From Vermamoeba vermiformis (taxonomy: Eukaryota; Tubulinea; Echinamoebida), in contig JBEWZL010000084.1 in assembly GCA_045837725.1 (NCBI GenBank), positions 186,001 through 250,000 on the forward strand: DNA of 64,000 nt, given 5' to 3'. Shown here piece by piece: positions 23,381-35,000 of this stretch. A program made the position numbers and the translations under genes. The notes beneath the pieces were generated by a model. It had not been told where the DNA came from and did no database searches. It saw only the letters and a list, made by a program, of their open reading frames with translations. Every line of letters starts with the position of its first letter. Positions within the stretch are counted from its first letter, which is position 1.

Positions 23381-24611
23381 ATGATATTCAGCCACGTCAT
23401 AGCATCCAGAAGAATTGCAGCGGCACTAGTGCTATTGTTATTTCTGGAATATTCTGCGGATGCACTGGAAGATTGCGATCCAAAAAACATAAAAACGATT
23501 CCTGGACCTACTACTTCATTCAACCTCGACAATTTAAACATAACAACACACAACACACAACTTACTCAACAACAACTTCAACAACAAATGGCTGCCAAGA
23601 TTACCGTTCGCAAATCTGACGCTCGTGGTTACGCCGATCATGGCTGGCTAAAGTCTTATCATACCTTTTCATTTGCAAGCTATTATGATCCAAAATTTGA
23701 GTCATATCGCAATCTGCGTGTCATAAACGAAGATCGAGTGAAACGTAAGTAAATCTGATTTCTAAGCCAATATTTATTCAACACAGCCCGACGGCTGCAA
23801 TTATTTAATTAATATTTTGATTTTTTTTTGCAAATTACTGACAAATTTTATCAGCTACAAAGGGCTTCGGAACACATCCGCACAGAAACTTCGAGATCTT
23901 CTCGTACGTTGTGAGCGGAATACTTGCTCATAAAGACAACATGGGCAACAAAGAGCTTATTAAGCGAGGAGACGTTCAATTCACGAGTGCAGGCACTGGT
24001 ATCACGCACTCAGAGTTCAACGGATCTGACGAGGAATGGGTTCACTTCTTGCAGATCTGGATCCAGCCTAGCGCCACTGGATTGAAGCCTTCATATACGA
24101 CTAAGCATTTCAGCGATGAAGAGAAGAAAAACAAGTTGCGACTCATCGTAGAACCGAACGTAAGTACACGCATTAAAACAAATTATCTTATTTGGGCTTG
24201 AAAAAGCACCAAGTAATCATATTATTTTTATAATACTACACAATATTCATTTTATATCATTATGAAGCTTTTTTGAATTTTTGAAGTTGGATCAAGATCT
24301 GTATTTTACTTGTTCGTGTACTAATTAATCCTTTCATCATTTAGAGCGAAGAAGATTCTATTAAAGTCAATCAAGACAGCAAAGTCTACGCAACAATCTT
24401 AGAGAAGACCAACAAGCTGACGTACAAATTGCCCGAGACTCGTTACGGCTATTTGCACTTGATCCAGACCGGTGCTAATGCTGCGATCAAAGTCAACGGC
24501 GTCGAGTTGAAAGAAGGTGACGGGGCCTTCATTGAGAGCGCTACAGAAGACTTGCAAATTGAAAGCACGGGCCAAGGCAATGCCGAGTTCTTATTGTTCG
24601 ACTTGGCTTAA
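23381..24611 (+). CDS. Pirin-like cupin protein, possible secretory leader
   Basis: Three exons. The bicupin pirin body is complete: [46 protein letters not shown] and a C-terminal cupin ending FLLFDLA. The four N-cupin iron ligands (His-x-His, His, Glu) are present in HPH and THSE. Pirins are nuclear or cytosolic iron-dependent transcription co-regulators or quercetinases. Odd here: the frame extends upstream to [20 protein letters not shown], a good signal peptide, followed by a Thr/Asn/Gln-rich linker. The alternative start at 23588 (MAAKITVRK) gives a normal cytosolic pirin, and alternative starts could make both forms. Confidence 0.85.
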
Positions 24612-24830
24612 GAAAATTCGTTCAAAAGTCCGAATTTGTATGTCGAATTAATTGTCCGTTGACTCGCTATTAATAATACCTTGTACTTTATGTTCAATAT
24701 GTACATAATGTAAAATAAATACCAAAAAGTAATTTCAAACGTAAATTGCGTCATTATTTTGAGTCGATAAACGAACGAAGGGATGCATCGTTGGTTCGGT
24801 AGCTGTTATTTACTTATTTACAAGCTATAT

Positions 24831-26009
24831 TTACAACAAAAATCGAAAGAAATTGATTGTTGGATCGTAGAACAAGTACGAGAAAAAATGCAAGCCAAGA
24901 CCAATGAGGAAATATTTTCTCGGCTTGTCTTCCCATGGAAATGCCAGAAAACATAGCGCTATCATTATACCTAGTGAAGGATATACTAAAATAAACGCAA
25001 AACACGCCATCAGTTCCGGGATCGGTCGATCGCGTTTGTTCGCAATAATGTAGTACATTCCTCCGATAGCATAAGCAAATGTCATTAATAGCATTGATTT
25101 TAGGATATATCTGACGCCATAAACTAATATTCCAAAGCAAATTGCCGAAGATAAGCGTACCGGAATGACGGCCCAAATTCCGATCGAGATCTCCATGCTG
25201 ATGAAGGCGAAGAGATTGACGAATATATAAATAGTCATCTGCCATGATACTACATCGTCTTCGGGTATCCATATATTCGTCAGAAAGTTGCCTCTTCTCC
25301 AAGCCAAGATCCAGATCGAGACCAAACTTTCGATAAATAGCAGATGCAGCAATAGAAACCACCAAGCGTAATTATTTCCTCCGAGAAGAACTGTCTTGCG
25401 GTCCATTATTGATAAAAATCTCTTTTTTTGTCTCGTGTATAACAACGTAAACCATTCAGGCTCGAAAATGCACGTTTTTAAGTACTTGATCGGCTCGAAC
25501 GGATCGCTTGTTCCACTGTGCCATATTTGCCACGAAGGTAGTGTTGATATATTTGTATTAGGAAAATCACCGATGTCACGCGCAGCTACTGGATCTGGTC
25601 GTCTCGGCCGGTGAGGTCGAAAACTACCAGGTTGGTTGAAAAATACGGCCAGTCTGCGCCGCAATAAATAGCTCATTTGCTTTGGAGCTATTTTTAACAC
25701 GCCTTGCCAATTTTGTATTACTTCTTCTATTTTAGCTAGCTTGTCTTGATCTTCGTCAGCGTAGGATCGGATTCGATTTATCCATTCATAAGCCAGATCT
25801 TGTTCAATCACTTTCTTCCACTGCTTGCATACTTCAGTACACCGAAGAGCTGTTAGTTGTTTGCCGTCTTCTTTGATGTAGAACGTGTATCTTAAGATTT
25901 CTGTCACAATCTCGGTGGGGAGCTGGGGATGCGTTTCAATTTTGTTTTTGGCATATTTATTTCGCCTATTAAAATAATTATATATTAATGACGCTAGTAG
26001 GGTGATCAT
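24831..26009 (-). CDS. F-box-like multi-pass membrane protein
   Basis: A single uninterrupted exon of 392 codons, unusual here. The N-terminus has one hydrophobic helix, then an F-box-like segment (HPQLPTEIVTEILRYTF and LRCTEVCKQWKKVIEQD) which in other proteins binds Skp1 of SCF ubiquitin ligases. A basic Pro-rich region (RPHRPRRPDP) follows. The C-terminal half has about five hydrophobic segments (for example WWFLLLHLLFIESLVSIWIL and LMACFAFILVYPSLGIMIAL). F-box plus polytopic membrane region is an uncommon layout. Lack of introns may reflect retroposition or the gene's history. The stop faces that of pirin about 220 bp away. Confidence 0.75.
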   Translation of the reverse strand: MITLLASLIYNYFNRRNKYAKNKIETHPQLPTEIVTEILRYTFYIKEDGKQLTALRCTEVCKQWKKVIEQDLAYEWINRIRSYADEDQDKLAKIEEVIQNWQGVLKIAPKQMSYLLRRRLAVFFNQPGSFRPHRPRRPDPVAARDIGDFPNTNISTLPSWQIWHSGTSDPFEPIKYLKTCIFEPEWFTLLYTRQKKRFLSIMDRKTVLLGGNNYAWWFLLLHLLFIESLVSIWILAWRRGNFLTNIWIPEDDVVSWQMTIYIFVNLFAFISMEISIGIWAVIPVRLSSAICFGILVYGVRYILKSMLLMTFAYAIGGMYYIIANKRDRPIPELMACFAFILVYPSLGIMIALCFLAFPWEDKPRKYFLIGLGLHFFSYLFYDPTINFFRFLL

Positions 26010-26445
26010 TTAGGTCCTAAGAAATCGAAAATCTTTTTTAAATTATTCGTATTATAATTTTAGTCTTTTACGTGTCAAATATAAGATATTTATTTATGAT
26101 TAGCTGATTAATTACTAATATATTTACCTTTTAAGCCACCGGAAGAAAACAAAGAGCTCGATCAAGAAAAAAATAAGTAATAGCAGCATTTTATTTTCTT
26201 AGCTTGCCGCATTGATCTATTTAGTTCAAACTTGATTAATCAAATTAATCGCAGTGTTTTTTGTTCCACGTTTGTGCTATTCATTGAAAAATAAACATCG
26301 TTTAAGCCCGAAACGCAATTTTCTGGCTCCCGTTCAAAAAAACGGTCTTCCCTGCATTTTTTGGGCGTTCGGTTTGTTGGGCGTTCAGTGAAAAACAATT
26401 TATAATTTAGCGGCGGATCATTTCTCAATTTGTAAAGGCACGGGA
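26010..26445. other. Intergenic spacer
   Basis: About 435 bp, A/T-rich, between two minus-strand genes. A 77-codon minus ORF in it has no homology I recognise. No RNA gene or repeat seen. Confidence 0.5.
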
Positions 26446-28529
26446 TCACAAGACATGCTTGATGTTTTGGCACTCATTTGCGATCTGTTCCAATCTGTCC
26501 AACGCTTCATCGAGTGATATTCGTTTATACCAGTCCCATAATGTCTGCAATCATATGACTCAATCAGAATTTTCTGTCGTTCTACTTATGAATGAATAAT
26601 CTACGTACCATGGCTTGAATTAGGCCTTGCAACTCAGGAGTCATTTGATTCCATTCTTTTGCAAAGTATTCAATGGTACGGCCTGCACTAAACACATCAG
26701 TGACGGGGTATCGCGCTTGCTCACCTGGCATGAATCCAGGATGGCCATATGGTCGACTTTGTGCAGCTGATACCCAGTCATTCAATGCATCAAAATGATT
26801 GAACCAGAATGTACTGCCAAAGTCAATGAGCTGCAATCAATAAAGTGAGAATTAGCACTAAAGGACAACACAAATAGACATACCACAAGGTCATCATTAT
26901 CATCCCACATCACATTTGGAGGTGCAATGTCACAGTGAATGACTCGCTTTTCATGAATTGTTTTGACAGCCATCAACAGCTGCTTTGCAGTGCGCATGAT
27001 GTCTCGCTGCTTTGGTTCAGAGTTGTACTGCGGAAATATCAAGAGCACATGTGAAATCTCGTTGTCGACAATGCCAATTGCAAAGTCCAGCAGTCGTGGT
27101 AGGTATTTTTTGCCACTCAACCACTGTGCCACAGAGAACTCCAAAGCTACACTCCATAATTCACTAGCACCTGTTGCAATCTAAATTAATCCTATTGTTT
27201 AATTTATAAATATATATATACCTCCTCCATGATAAGTTTTAAGTGTTTTTCCAATAATCTTAAATTCATTTCCATGCTTAGTGATGACTCTGCCTCGTTG
27301 AACAATAGGGGTAATATTTTCTAGCCACTCAATTCGCCGTTTTAACTTTCTTTTTTTCTTTGCTGTTTCTTTCAAACGGCACTCAACAACTTCGTTCAAT
27401 TCATATTCATCACACCATTGTCTTGCCATACTGAAATGAATTAATACAAAATCTGTCTTCAAGTAATGCTTACTCAAGTGTGTACTGAGAAATTGCGGCT
27501 TGAGTTAATAAATGTGGCTCGTCAAGGACCTTCAATGCAAACTCAGGTGATAATCGCCGAAAGGGACAGGGATGTTTCTACAAAAATATTGTTATGTTAT
27601 GCAATTAAACAACTGCTGCAATACTTACTAAAGCCTTTGCAAGAGGCAAGAACTCTTCTGATTGCATCTTTTTTGACCACTCAACAATGGTTGAACCAAT
27701 TGTTTGCATGTCAATGAATGAATCAGCTGGACGAGCAATTTGCTTGTAATTATCACAGTCACCACGAAATCCACATGCCTCCCATCTTATGAACTACAAT
27801 AACAATAAGTCATTATATCAATGCAACTATACTGTTATTAGTACCTTTATCTGTTGATTTTGCCATCGGATCTGGATACCCAAGCCAAGAGATACATACT
27901 CTTTGTGATACTCTATCACTGCAGAAATGTATTGTGCAATCATAGCCTTCAAAGGTATCATTGGCTGTGGCCACTCAGTGAAGTCAGATGTGTCCAATAA
28001 ATATCGATGTGCATAACCTTTCTCATAGCATTGGTATGCTAGTAATTTGGGAATGCCAAATAAGCCTTGTAATTTGACTAGTGCTACAATTGTATGAAGA
28101 TCTGCAAAAATAAGTACTTTTCCAAGTTATTCATAATAGGCTTACATGTTGTTCTTATTGAATTTTGGTTGTTAACAAGCAAATGAGGATTTAATGCTTT
28201 GCTTTCTAGTAATTGTAACAAGCTGAAGCACCCTGGTGGATGATGACGATTTGAAAATGCGCCAAATATTCCTTCTGAGCTATTTCGTAGATAAAATGGA
28301 ACTGCAAATACTAACGTATTTGTTAATACTAACTACTTGGACCTCAAATCATACCATTTTCATCGGTCAAATCGATTAGTTTCTGCTTCTTAGCATCTGG
28401 TTGCTCTTGCACGTTGTCCACTGCATCTAACCGCCTTTTTTTAGAATGTGACCTTGCTGATTCAAGCTCAAGTTGAACTATCGGCGCATCGTATTGGTCA
28501 GTAGTTGTTGAAGGCTTCTCCTCTTTCAT
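26446..28529 (-). CDS. Kinase-domain protein of Crinkler style
   Basis: About nine exons. The N-terminal exon is acidic with two basic patches that look like nuclear signals (SHSKKRRLD and DAKKQKLIDL). A middle region of about 300 residues (GIPKLLAYQCYEKGYAHRYL, RWEACGFRGDCDNYKQI and others) is not recognised. The C-terminal part is a protein kinase-like domain: ALEFSVAQWLSGKKYLPRLL, catalytic loop VIHCDIAPPNVMWDD, and LIDFGSTFWF with Asp-Phe-Gly kept. The HCD version of HRD, short domain and nuclear signals resemble kinase domains of Crinkler effectors and related CR proteins (family knowledge); the assignment is inferred. Word use resembles the 14.3-17.8 kb gene. An upstream exon near 28745-28850 is possible but the frames do not join cleanly. 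Confidence 0.65.
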
Positions 28530-29306
28530 TAAATTGTTTCCATCCTATTGTAATAAATAAACGCTATTTAGCTCGCGTGGTTATTTTGTGTAGTTATTTC
28601 GGCAGATCTTTGGTCGATCCTTTAATTTAAATTCCGTGGGAATTGTATCATAATTAGCAAATGCGTATTGATTATTAATGTACCCGAGTTGCAGCAGCCC
28701 TGCTCGTAATTAAATTATATTAATTAATAATAATTAATATTTTGGTTTCGAATGCTTACTCAGCTTTGCCTGGTGATAGATAATCGTCGTCTTTTTTTTC
28801 TGTTGAAGATCCACCCTCAGAATTGCGTAATAAGCAGATGTGGTTCAACCTAAAAGACGGTAAATAATTCCTCTTGAGTTATTTTCTTTACATTATAATT
28901 AATAGCTTGGCTCTCTTTAAAATTCCGCCGTATTCATGTTGTTTTTCTTATGTGTTGCGACACAGCGACCGATTTAATGATTTTAAGTAAACTTCGATCT
29001 GCAGCACAACACGCGTTGTCTGTGACTCAAACGGCGAACACATCCAATAATTTTCGTTGTGGCCGTGTACACGGCAATGAACTTGCCTCTCAGAACGTCC
29101 GTCGATCTGATAGAGAAGATCGGTTAGCTGTTACTGACGAGCGCCTTAAATATAACATGCGATATAAATATAATGCGTGACAGTGCTTAACAACTATTAT
29201 TGCAAAAGAGTGGACGACGGACGCGTCCCATTTCGGTCGCATGTCATTTTGTGTCACTGCCATTGTTCCCCAAAACAAATAACAACTGCTCAATGTATAA
29301 CTCATA
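28530..29306. promoter_or_regulatory. Divergent intergenic region
   Basis: About 780 bp between the Crinkler-style kinase gene (minus) and the LRR/autocleavage gene (plus). It must contain both promoters. It includes an unplaced short coding-like piece (about 28745-28850, minus, with NSEGGSSTEKKDDDYLSP) and a degraded WD40-like relic. Confidence 0.5.
28995..29101 (-). pseudogene. Degraded WD40-repeat relic
   Basis: On the minus strand the segment resembles the last blade of agtA in two frames: GKFIAVY (agtA GECIAVY) followed after a frame change by GHNEN (agtA GHNEF) and later VLCC (agtA VLCS). Nucleotide similarity to about 17900-18000 is visible by eye. It is not open and looks like a decayed partial duplicate. 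Confidence 0.35.
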
Positions 29307-31933
29307 ATGGAAATCGAGGTTGAAACTCAGATTAACGTATTAAACAATTTTCAAGTGTTTATTCCAATTGCTGGAGATGCAGATTTGTTCGTGTTCACTC
29401 AAACAACGTCGCCGAGCTTTGGATTGACATTAACGCGTATTGATACACGCGAGAGTTACCATTATCAAATTCAAATGTTGCAACAAAACGGTGGTTCAGA
29501 AGATCTTATCACAAGTGGTCTCGTTTGGGCCAAGCGAACGCCATACCAGTTCCAAAAGAAAGAAAACACGAATATTATAGAAGCATTAATATGCAGATTA
29601 CGAGTCACAACAGGAGTTTTCGATTTCAGACGGATCAAGCATCGATCGATCAGATTTGTAGTTCGTTGTTTCACCAACAACAATCTTTTAAGCACGGGTC
29701 TTTCTCAATCAGTAAGAGTCCTTCCTAAAAAGCGCATTGCTGATGACGAAGCCGATGATAACAACAATGGTAAGTTCGCAGTTAATTTCCGAGTGATTCC
29801 TAAGTATTAATAATAACGAATCACAAGGTCTTTACAATACGTAGGTAATTTTTAATAATTATTTTAGCAATTATTCCCATTTCCTGGATGCTCGAACCCT
29901 TCGAATCACAAGAATCTCAGCATCCTGAATCCACGGTCGATCCGCAACAAATGTCACAAGCTCACAGCGAACCGTTTTATTCATCACCTGAAGACCAAGA
30001 AGTAGACAGTGTTATGGCCAATTTCAACGAATCCGGTGACAGATTTGCTTTCAGTAATGAAAATGAAGGCGACTCGGATGATCTTTCCCTCGTTCCAGTA
30101 TCGTAAGTATATCAAAAATAGCCATACGATTCATTCCCCATATAATAGGTGTCGGTCTAATAACGTTTATGTATAGAGAAGGAGGCTATCTCTTATCAGA
30201 ACACGAGCTCGCTAACCTAAAGTAGGTGACTTGCATCGATACAACAAACCTTTAATTAATGTTCTAATTTTTACCTAGCCATCAATCCGACCAATATATG
30301 GTGCTATATAACGGCAATGCAGAGGTCATAGGAAATTTCAGGGCGTTAAATTTTTACAAAGCTTCAGACAGGAGGATTAAAGAAGATGTTAGACTGCTCA
30401 TGGACGACTATAATCCTCGTGATGTCTTGCTCAAAATTGACGGAGTTGAATACAAGTTCAAAGAAGGTGCTACCAACGCACCATTGAACAAACGATTTGC
30501 CGGATACATCGCTCAGCAAATTGAAAGCGTTGTTCCCGAGGCAGTGCAACTCATCGATGGTAAAATTGAAAATTTATTTGCAACACTCTATATTAACATC
30601 TATTGCAGGCATTTTGCACGTCGATTATGAATCGTTGATTCCGTACCTCAGCGAATCTATTAAGCAAAATTTCAAAGATATCAAAGACATTAAATCAGAC
30701 ACGCGCAGAATTCATCAAATTATTGACATGATGTACGCGGAGTTTATTACAAAAGAGAAGAGAAAGAGCGATATGAAAGCATCAAACGGACCTTCAAATA
30801 CACAATTTCGTGGTCAATCGATGCGATGGGTCATTGGCACGTCAATCACAGTGCTGTTCTTGGTCAGTGTTGCCATAGCCCTGTTCTTCATCTTGCCGTA
30901 CATGAACGGACCAGACAGCACCAATCCGCTGAGCCCGGCGAGTCCTTCAAATCCTCAAGGACCCTCTAAGGCCCCTGGGCCTAACACTTTCTTCCCATCA
31001 CCAGATCAAGCAGCACTCGTCGAGTTTTACCACGCGACACAAGGACCAGGCTGGAAAATTAAAGCATCACCTGATTTGTCCGTTTGTGAATGGGGAGGCA
31101 TTGTTTGCGACGGCAGCAGTCGTGTGTTTGAAATCGACCTCTCTGGGCAGAATTTGTATGGCACAATTCCCGACTCCATTGGCACTATGAGACATCTCCG
31201 AACAGTGAAATTGGCGTCAAATGCATTGCGCGGAACCATTCCGGAGTCAATAGCAAACCTCACAAACTTAGCAGAGCTGACTCTTAGCGACGCACATTAT
31301 GAAGGCACACTGCCTGAAGGAATCTTCTCATTGACTTTTTTGGAAAGGCTGTCTCTTAGCGCTTTAACGGGCTTATCATGGGCAATTCCTCCGCAGATTA
31401 AAAATCTCCGAAGACTGGAATTTTTTGAAGCATCTTCAAGTGGACTGTACGGCACTATCCCGAACGAAATTTCACAACTGAAGAGATTAAAAATGCTGGG
31501 ACTAAGCTACAACAATCTTACTGGAACTGTTCCGACGTTGGTCAATTCACAACTGAACGCGCTGTATTTGTCCTACAATCAGCTTACCGGCACGATCCCC
31601 GAACTGCCAACACTGGATAGTTCATTCTCAGTCGTACGATTGCAAGGAAATAATTTTAGTGGCACTATCGAGAATTTGGCACATTTACGAACATTTACGA
31701 GTGATCCGGAAGTTGATTTATCGAGAAATTCTCTTAGCGGAGAATTCTTCTTGCCACCCGACATGTTTAATCGTCTGGGCTACCTGAAAATATACGATAA
31801 TAACTTCACATCGCTATCTCCATTATGGGAGAATCTAACATTACCACGTGTTTATTGCGACGCATCCAATAATCCGTTCAGGTGTCCACTACCCGAATGG
31901 TTCAAAACCACTTGTAAAGCTACCTGTACATAA
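29307..31933 (+). CDS. Membrane-tethered putative transcription factor: S74 autocleavage domain, TM, LRR ectodomain
   Basis: Five exons, about 782 residues. Residues about 1-155 form a beta-rich domain ending RFVVRCFTNNNLLSTGLSQS then VRVLPKKR, which resembles p53/Ndt80-like DNA-binding folds (moderate confidence). An acidic Ser/Gln linker follows. Residues about 260-390 are a Peptidase_S74/intramolecular chaperone domain: FYKASDRRIKEDV with Ser277 and Lys282 in the S-x4-K spacing of the MYRF catalytic dyad, then RFAGYIAQQIESVVPEAVQL. A coiled segment, one TM helix (about 414-437, VIGTSITVLFLVSVAIALFF) and a Pro-rich stalk precede ten or so plant-type LxGTIP leucine-rich repeats with a Cys-rich cap. 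The layout predicts trimerisation, self-cleavage and release of an N-terminal nuclear fragment, with the LRR part in the lumen or outside. Confidence 0.85.
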
Positions 31934-32004
31934 TAAATACACTTGAACGGAGGAGATAATATTCGAAAGAGAACTCTTTACTATATTTACAAGAGGATCG
32001 AATC

Positions 32005-35000
32005 TTACGGCATCCAGCCAGAAGAGCCTTTTAGTGGTTTAGAAGTTGAATCAGATTTGGTTCTCGTTAACATGTATTTTTTGAGTTGAAAAAACTCGAC
32101 AAGGAGCGGCTTCGAGATTATTTCTTCTTCAATGCCAGATGCAGACACAACTCCATCTACGAATGTACCGAGCTTATCGAACACCATCATTGCAAAAGCC
32201 TCTATATCTTGATCGTTCGTCTCTGTATGAAGTCTAGAAAATGTCAGTACGCGAGCAGAAATTTGACAGTCAAAAATTGAAAATTTGCCACTCAAATACT
32301 TACCTTACTAACAGCGTCAAGACCTTCTTGAACTCGTCAAAACTGACTTGCTCGTCTTCTCGTTCGGTAACGATCTTAATGCAAGCTAAGTTCCAATTAT
32401 TAGTTACGCGATCTGGTTTTGTAACGAGCTGACTTACTCTTCAATTGAGTCGCTAGGTCTCCTTTGCTTAAAGGATCGAGTCCTGTTATCATATCTACCC
32501 ATTCAATGGTATCGTTGGTGTCTTTACCCAAATACTAAATAAATTATGGTTAGTACATCCACAAAAAAAGATCCAGTTACGTACTCTATACATCATTTCG
32601 CTTAAATCGGGCAAAGCTTCACGCCAAAAAGGGAAATATTGGTACAACAGAGCTTCAAACTGTTCAAAATGGATGGAAGCGACCTCATCTTGAACCTTCA
32701 GATCTTTAAACTTTTGATACATGTGTTCTAACTCTTCTTTAGTAACTACAATATATATTGTTAGTTATAACTCCAATTATCGTATTTAAGCTACTTACAT
32801 TTTGTTTTTTCGCGCAGAACGCTGATAACAGTTTGCTTGTTGGATCTTTCCAGATTTAGAATGGCTTGGTACTTGTGAGCCGCTCGCTTTTCTTGTAATT
32901 TATCCATCGGCAAGTCGGCAAAGTCTTCAAGAGCAACTTTAATCAGCTCATTGGCATCCGCAAACGCGAATTTTTCTTTGAGAACTTGAGCGAGCTGCGC
33001 ACCTTCGTGGATCTGCAGCAATTGTTTTTGATTCAATTTCATTAACGCCAAACCAATTTTAAACAAAAATTTGACGCCATTAACGAAGAAATTATCGAGG
33101 ACCCTTAATGAGGCCTAAAAAGAATGAGAAGTTTAGTTTTTGGATCGGATCGGATCTCGATGTTAGAACTTACGTCAACAGGCAGGACGCCAACATATAG
33201 CAATAAGAACCATGGCATAGTAATAGGAGCGATGGGCACTTCTAACTTATTCAGATGCTTGCTTAATACTGGCAATTTCTCCGCAATCAGATCCTCGAAG
33301 ATCCCTTGGTCGACGATGGATCCGATCATCAATCGGTTGTAGTACTGCGGCATCAAAATCTCGCAAATTGTTATCATAGCATAGAACGCACTTTCTTCAG
33401 TCATAGTCAACAAAAGCATGGCTGCCACAATATTCTAAAACAAAAACATCGTCAGATCAAGACTCAATTATATAATCAGCGATAGCTTTGAATATCACAA
33501 GCAACTGTTATTCATCGTGCTTCGATTTAAAGAATTATAAAAATTTAATTTTGTAATAAGAGCAACAGATCTGATCGCAAAGTGAAATTTTGCTCGATCT
33601 AGTTTAAGAGTACTTACCATGGATTGACAATAGCCGACTGTTGGATTGTGCCAGCTGTACGCAGTCAACACGCGTTGCAAAGCGAGAATACCTTCTTCAG
33701 TCTGAAAGTACGGGTGTTCGGGCAATGAACGGTGAATGTCCTTGTCAATCTCTTCGGTGGCTTGTGATGTTTGGCCTTTGTATTTCTCGAGAATATTGGC
33801 GTAGTAATTGTCTTGTTCTTTCATCATTTTGATGTAAATTGAACCGCACGATAGTTGCCAGATCAGCCCTACATCCGTAAAAATTAATAAAAATCACCTC
33901 TTCAAACGACTTAAAGCCACTTAATAGCATCATATATATTACTCGCCATTAAAATAATGATAATAATAGCTATAAATTTGTTGAGCTTACCTCGCCACTT
34001 GTCAGGGATGCCCTCGCGCACGAGAGATCTGAACGATTTGTTCTTCAACAATGACACGCCAAAGCCGTACTCGTTGAAATGGTTCTCCCACTTGCCGACT
34101 TTTTTATCTTCAATTTTGTTGAAATCGTCCACGATAGGTTCGAGCAACCGCCATTGCTTTAATTTGTTGTCACTAAATGAATGTACGTCAGTCATACTCA
34201 AAACTTGTTCATAATTACAAAATCAATATCTTAAATCAGTACCAGGAAATTTTTAGGCTAGATCCGATTTCGCCGGATCTTGCTACACAATTAAATTTTG
34301 TAGTACTTACGGGAAAGGAGCCAATAATGATGAAATATTATACGTTCTTAAATTTGATATTTTCCATAACGTTGTAATTTCTTTTTGAATTCGTTCTCGC
34401 AGATCTTTCGGGAACTGAAAGTGGAATGTGTGTGTGTTAGCCACGAGTCTGACGAACTCATCGCCGTAGTCATAATAATCCGTAGCAATAGGCTGCGAGT
34501 ACTCTACTGCCGTCACATCGCGGAGTGGCACGACGACTTGAACGGTCGGTGCATCCACGCTGTGAAAACAGACAAAATTGCTTGAGACGAATAACCAGCC
34601 ACTGGACTTGGTGTGCTTGCAGTATAGTACTGTATTGAAACCTACGACCAAAAAAAATCATTATTAATAACGGATCTTCTAACAGCTGTATTGGAAGAAT
34701 TAAAATTCGTCTATTTCAATTATATCTCGAGCTGAAAGCAATAATGAGATATAACTATCGTATATATATCGTATTGAATGAAATTAAGGGTTTGCAAAGA
34801 AAAATTGTATCCAACGGATCTGGCATAATTTTCGGCCGTTACACGAGTCTGAAAATAGCAGTATATGCATATCAAGTACTTACAATGCTTTAAGGTCTCG
34901 CTCTCTTGCATTTTAAACAGTGCTTGAAATCGTTTGTTTCGTTTCATGTCGCCCAACTCTTTGAAAGTCAGCCCTGAATCGTCTTTTCCGCCGTTGCTAA

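Noticed and set aside
28745-28850. Additional N-terminal exon for the Crinkler-style kinase gene
   Set aside because: It looks coding-like, but every simple splice to the next exon breaks the frame.
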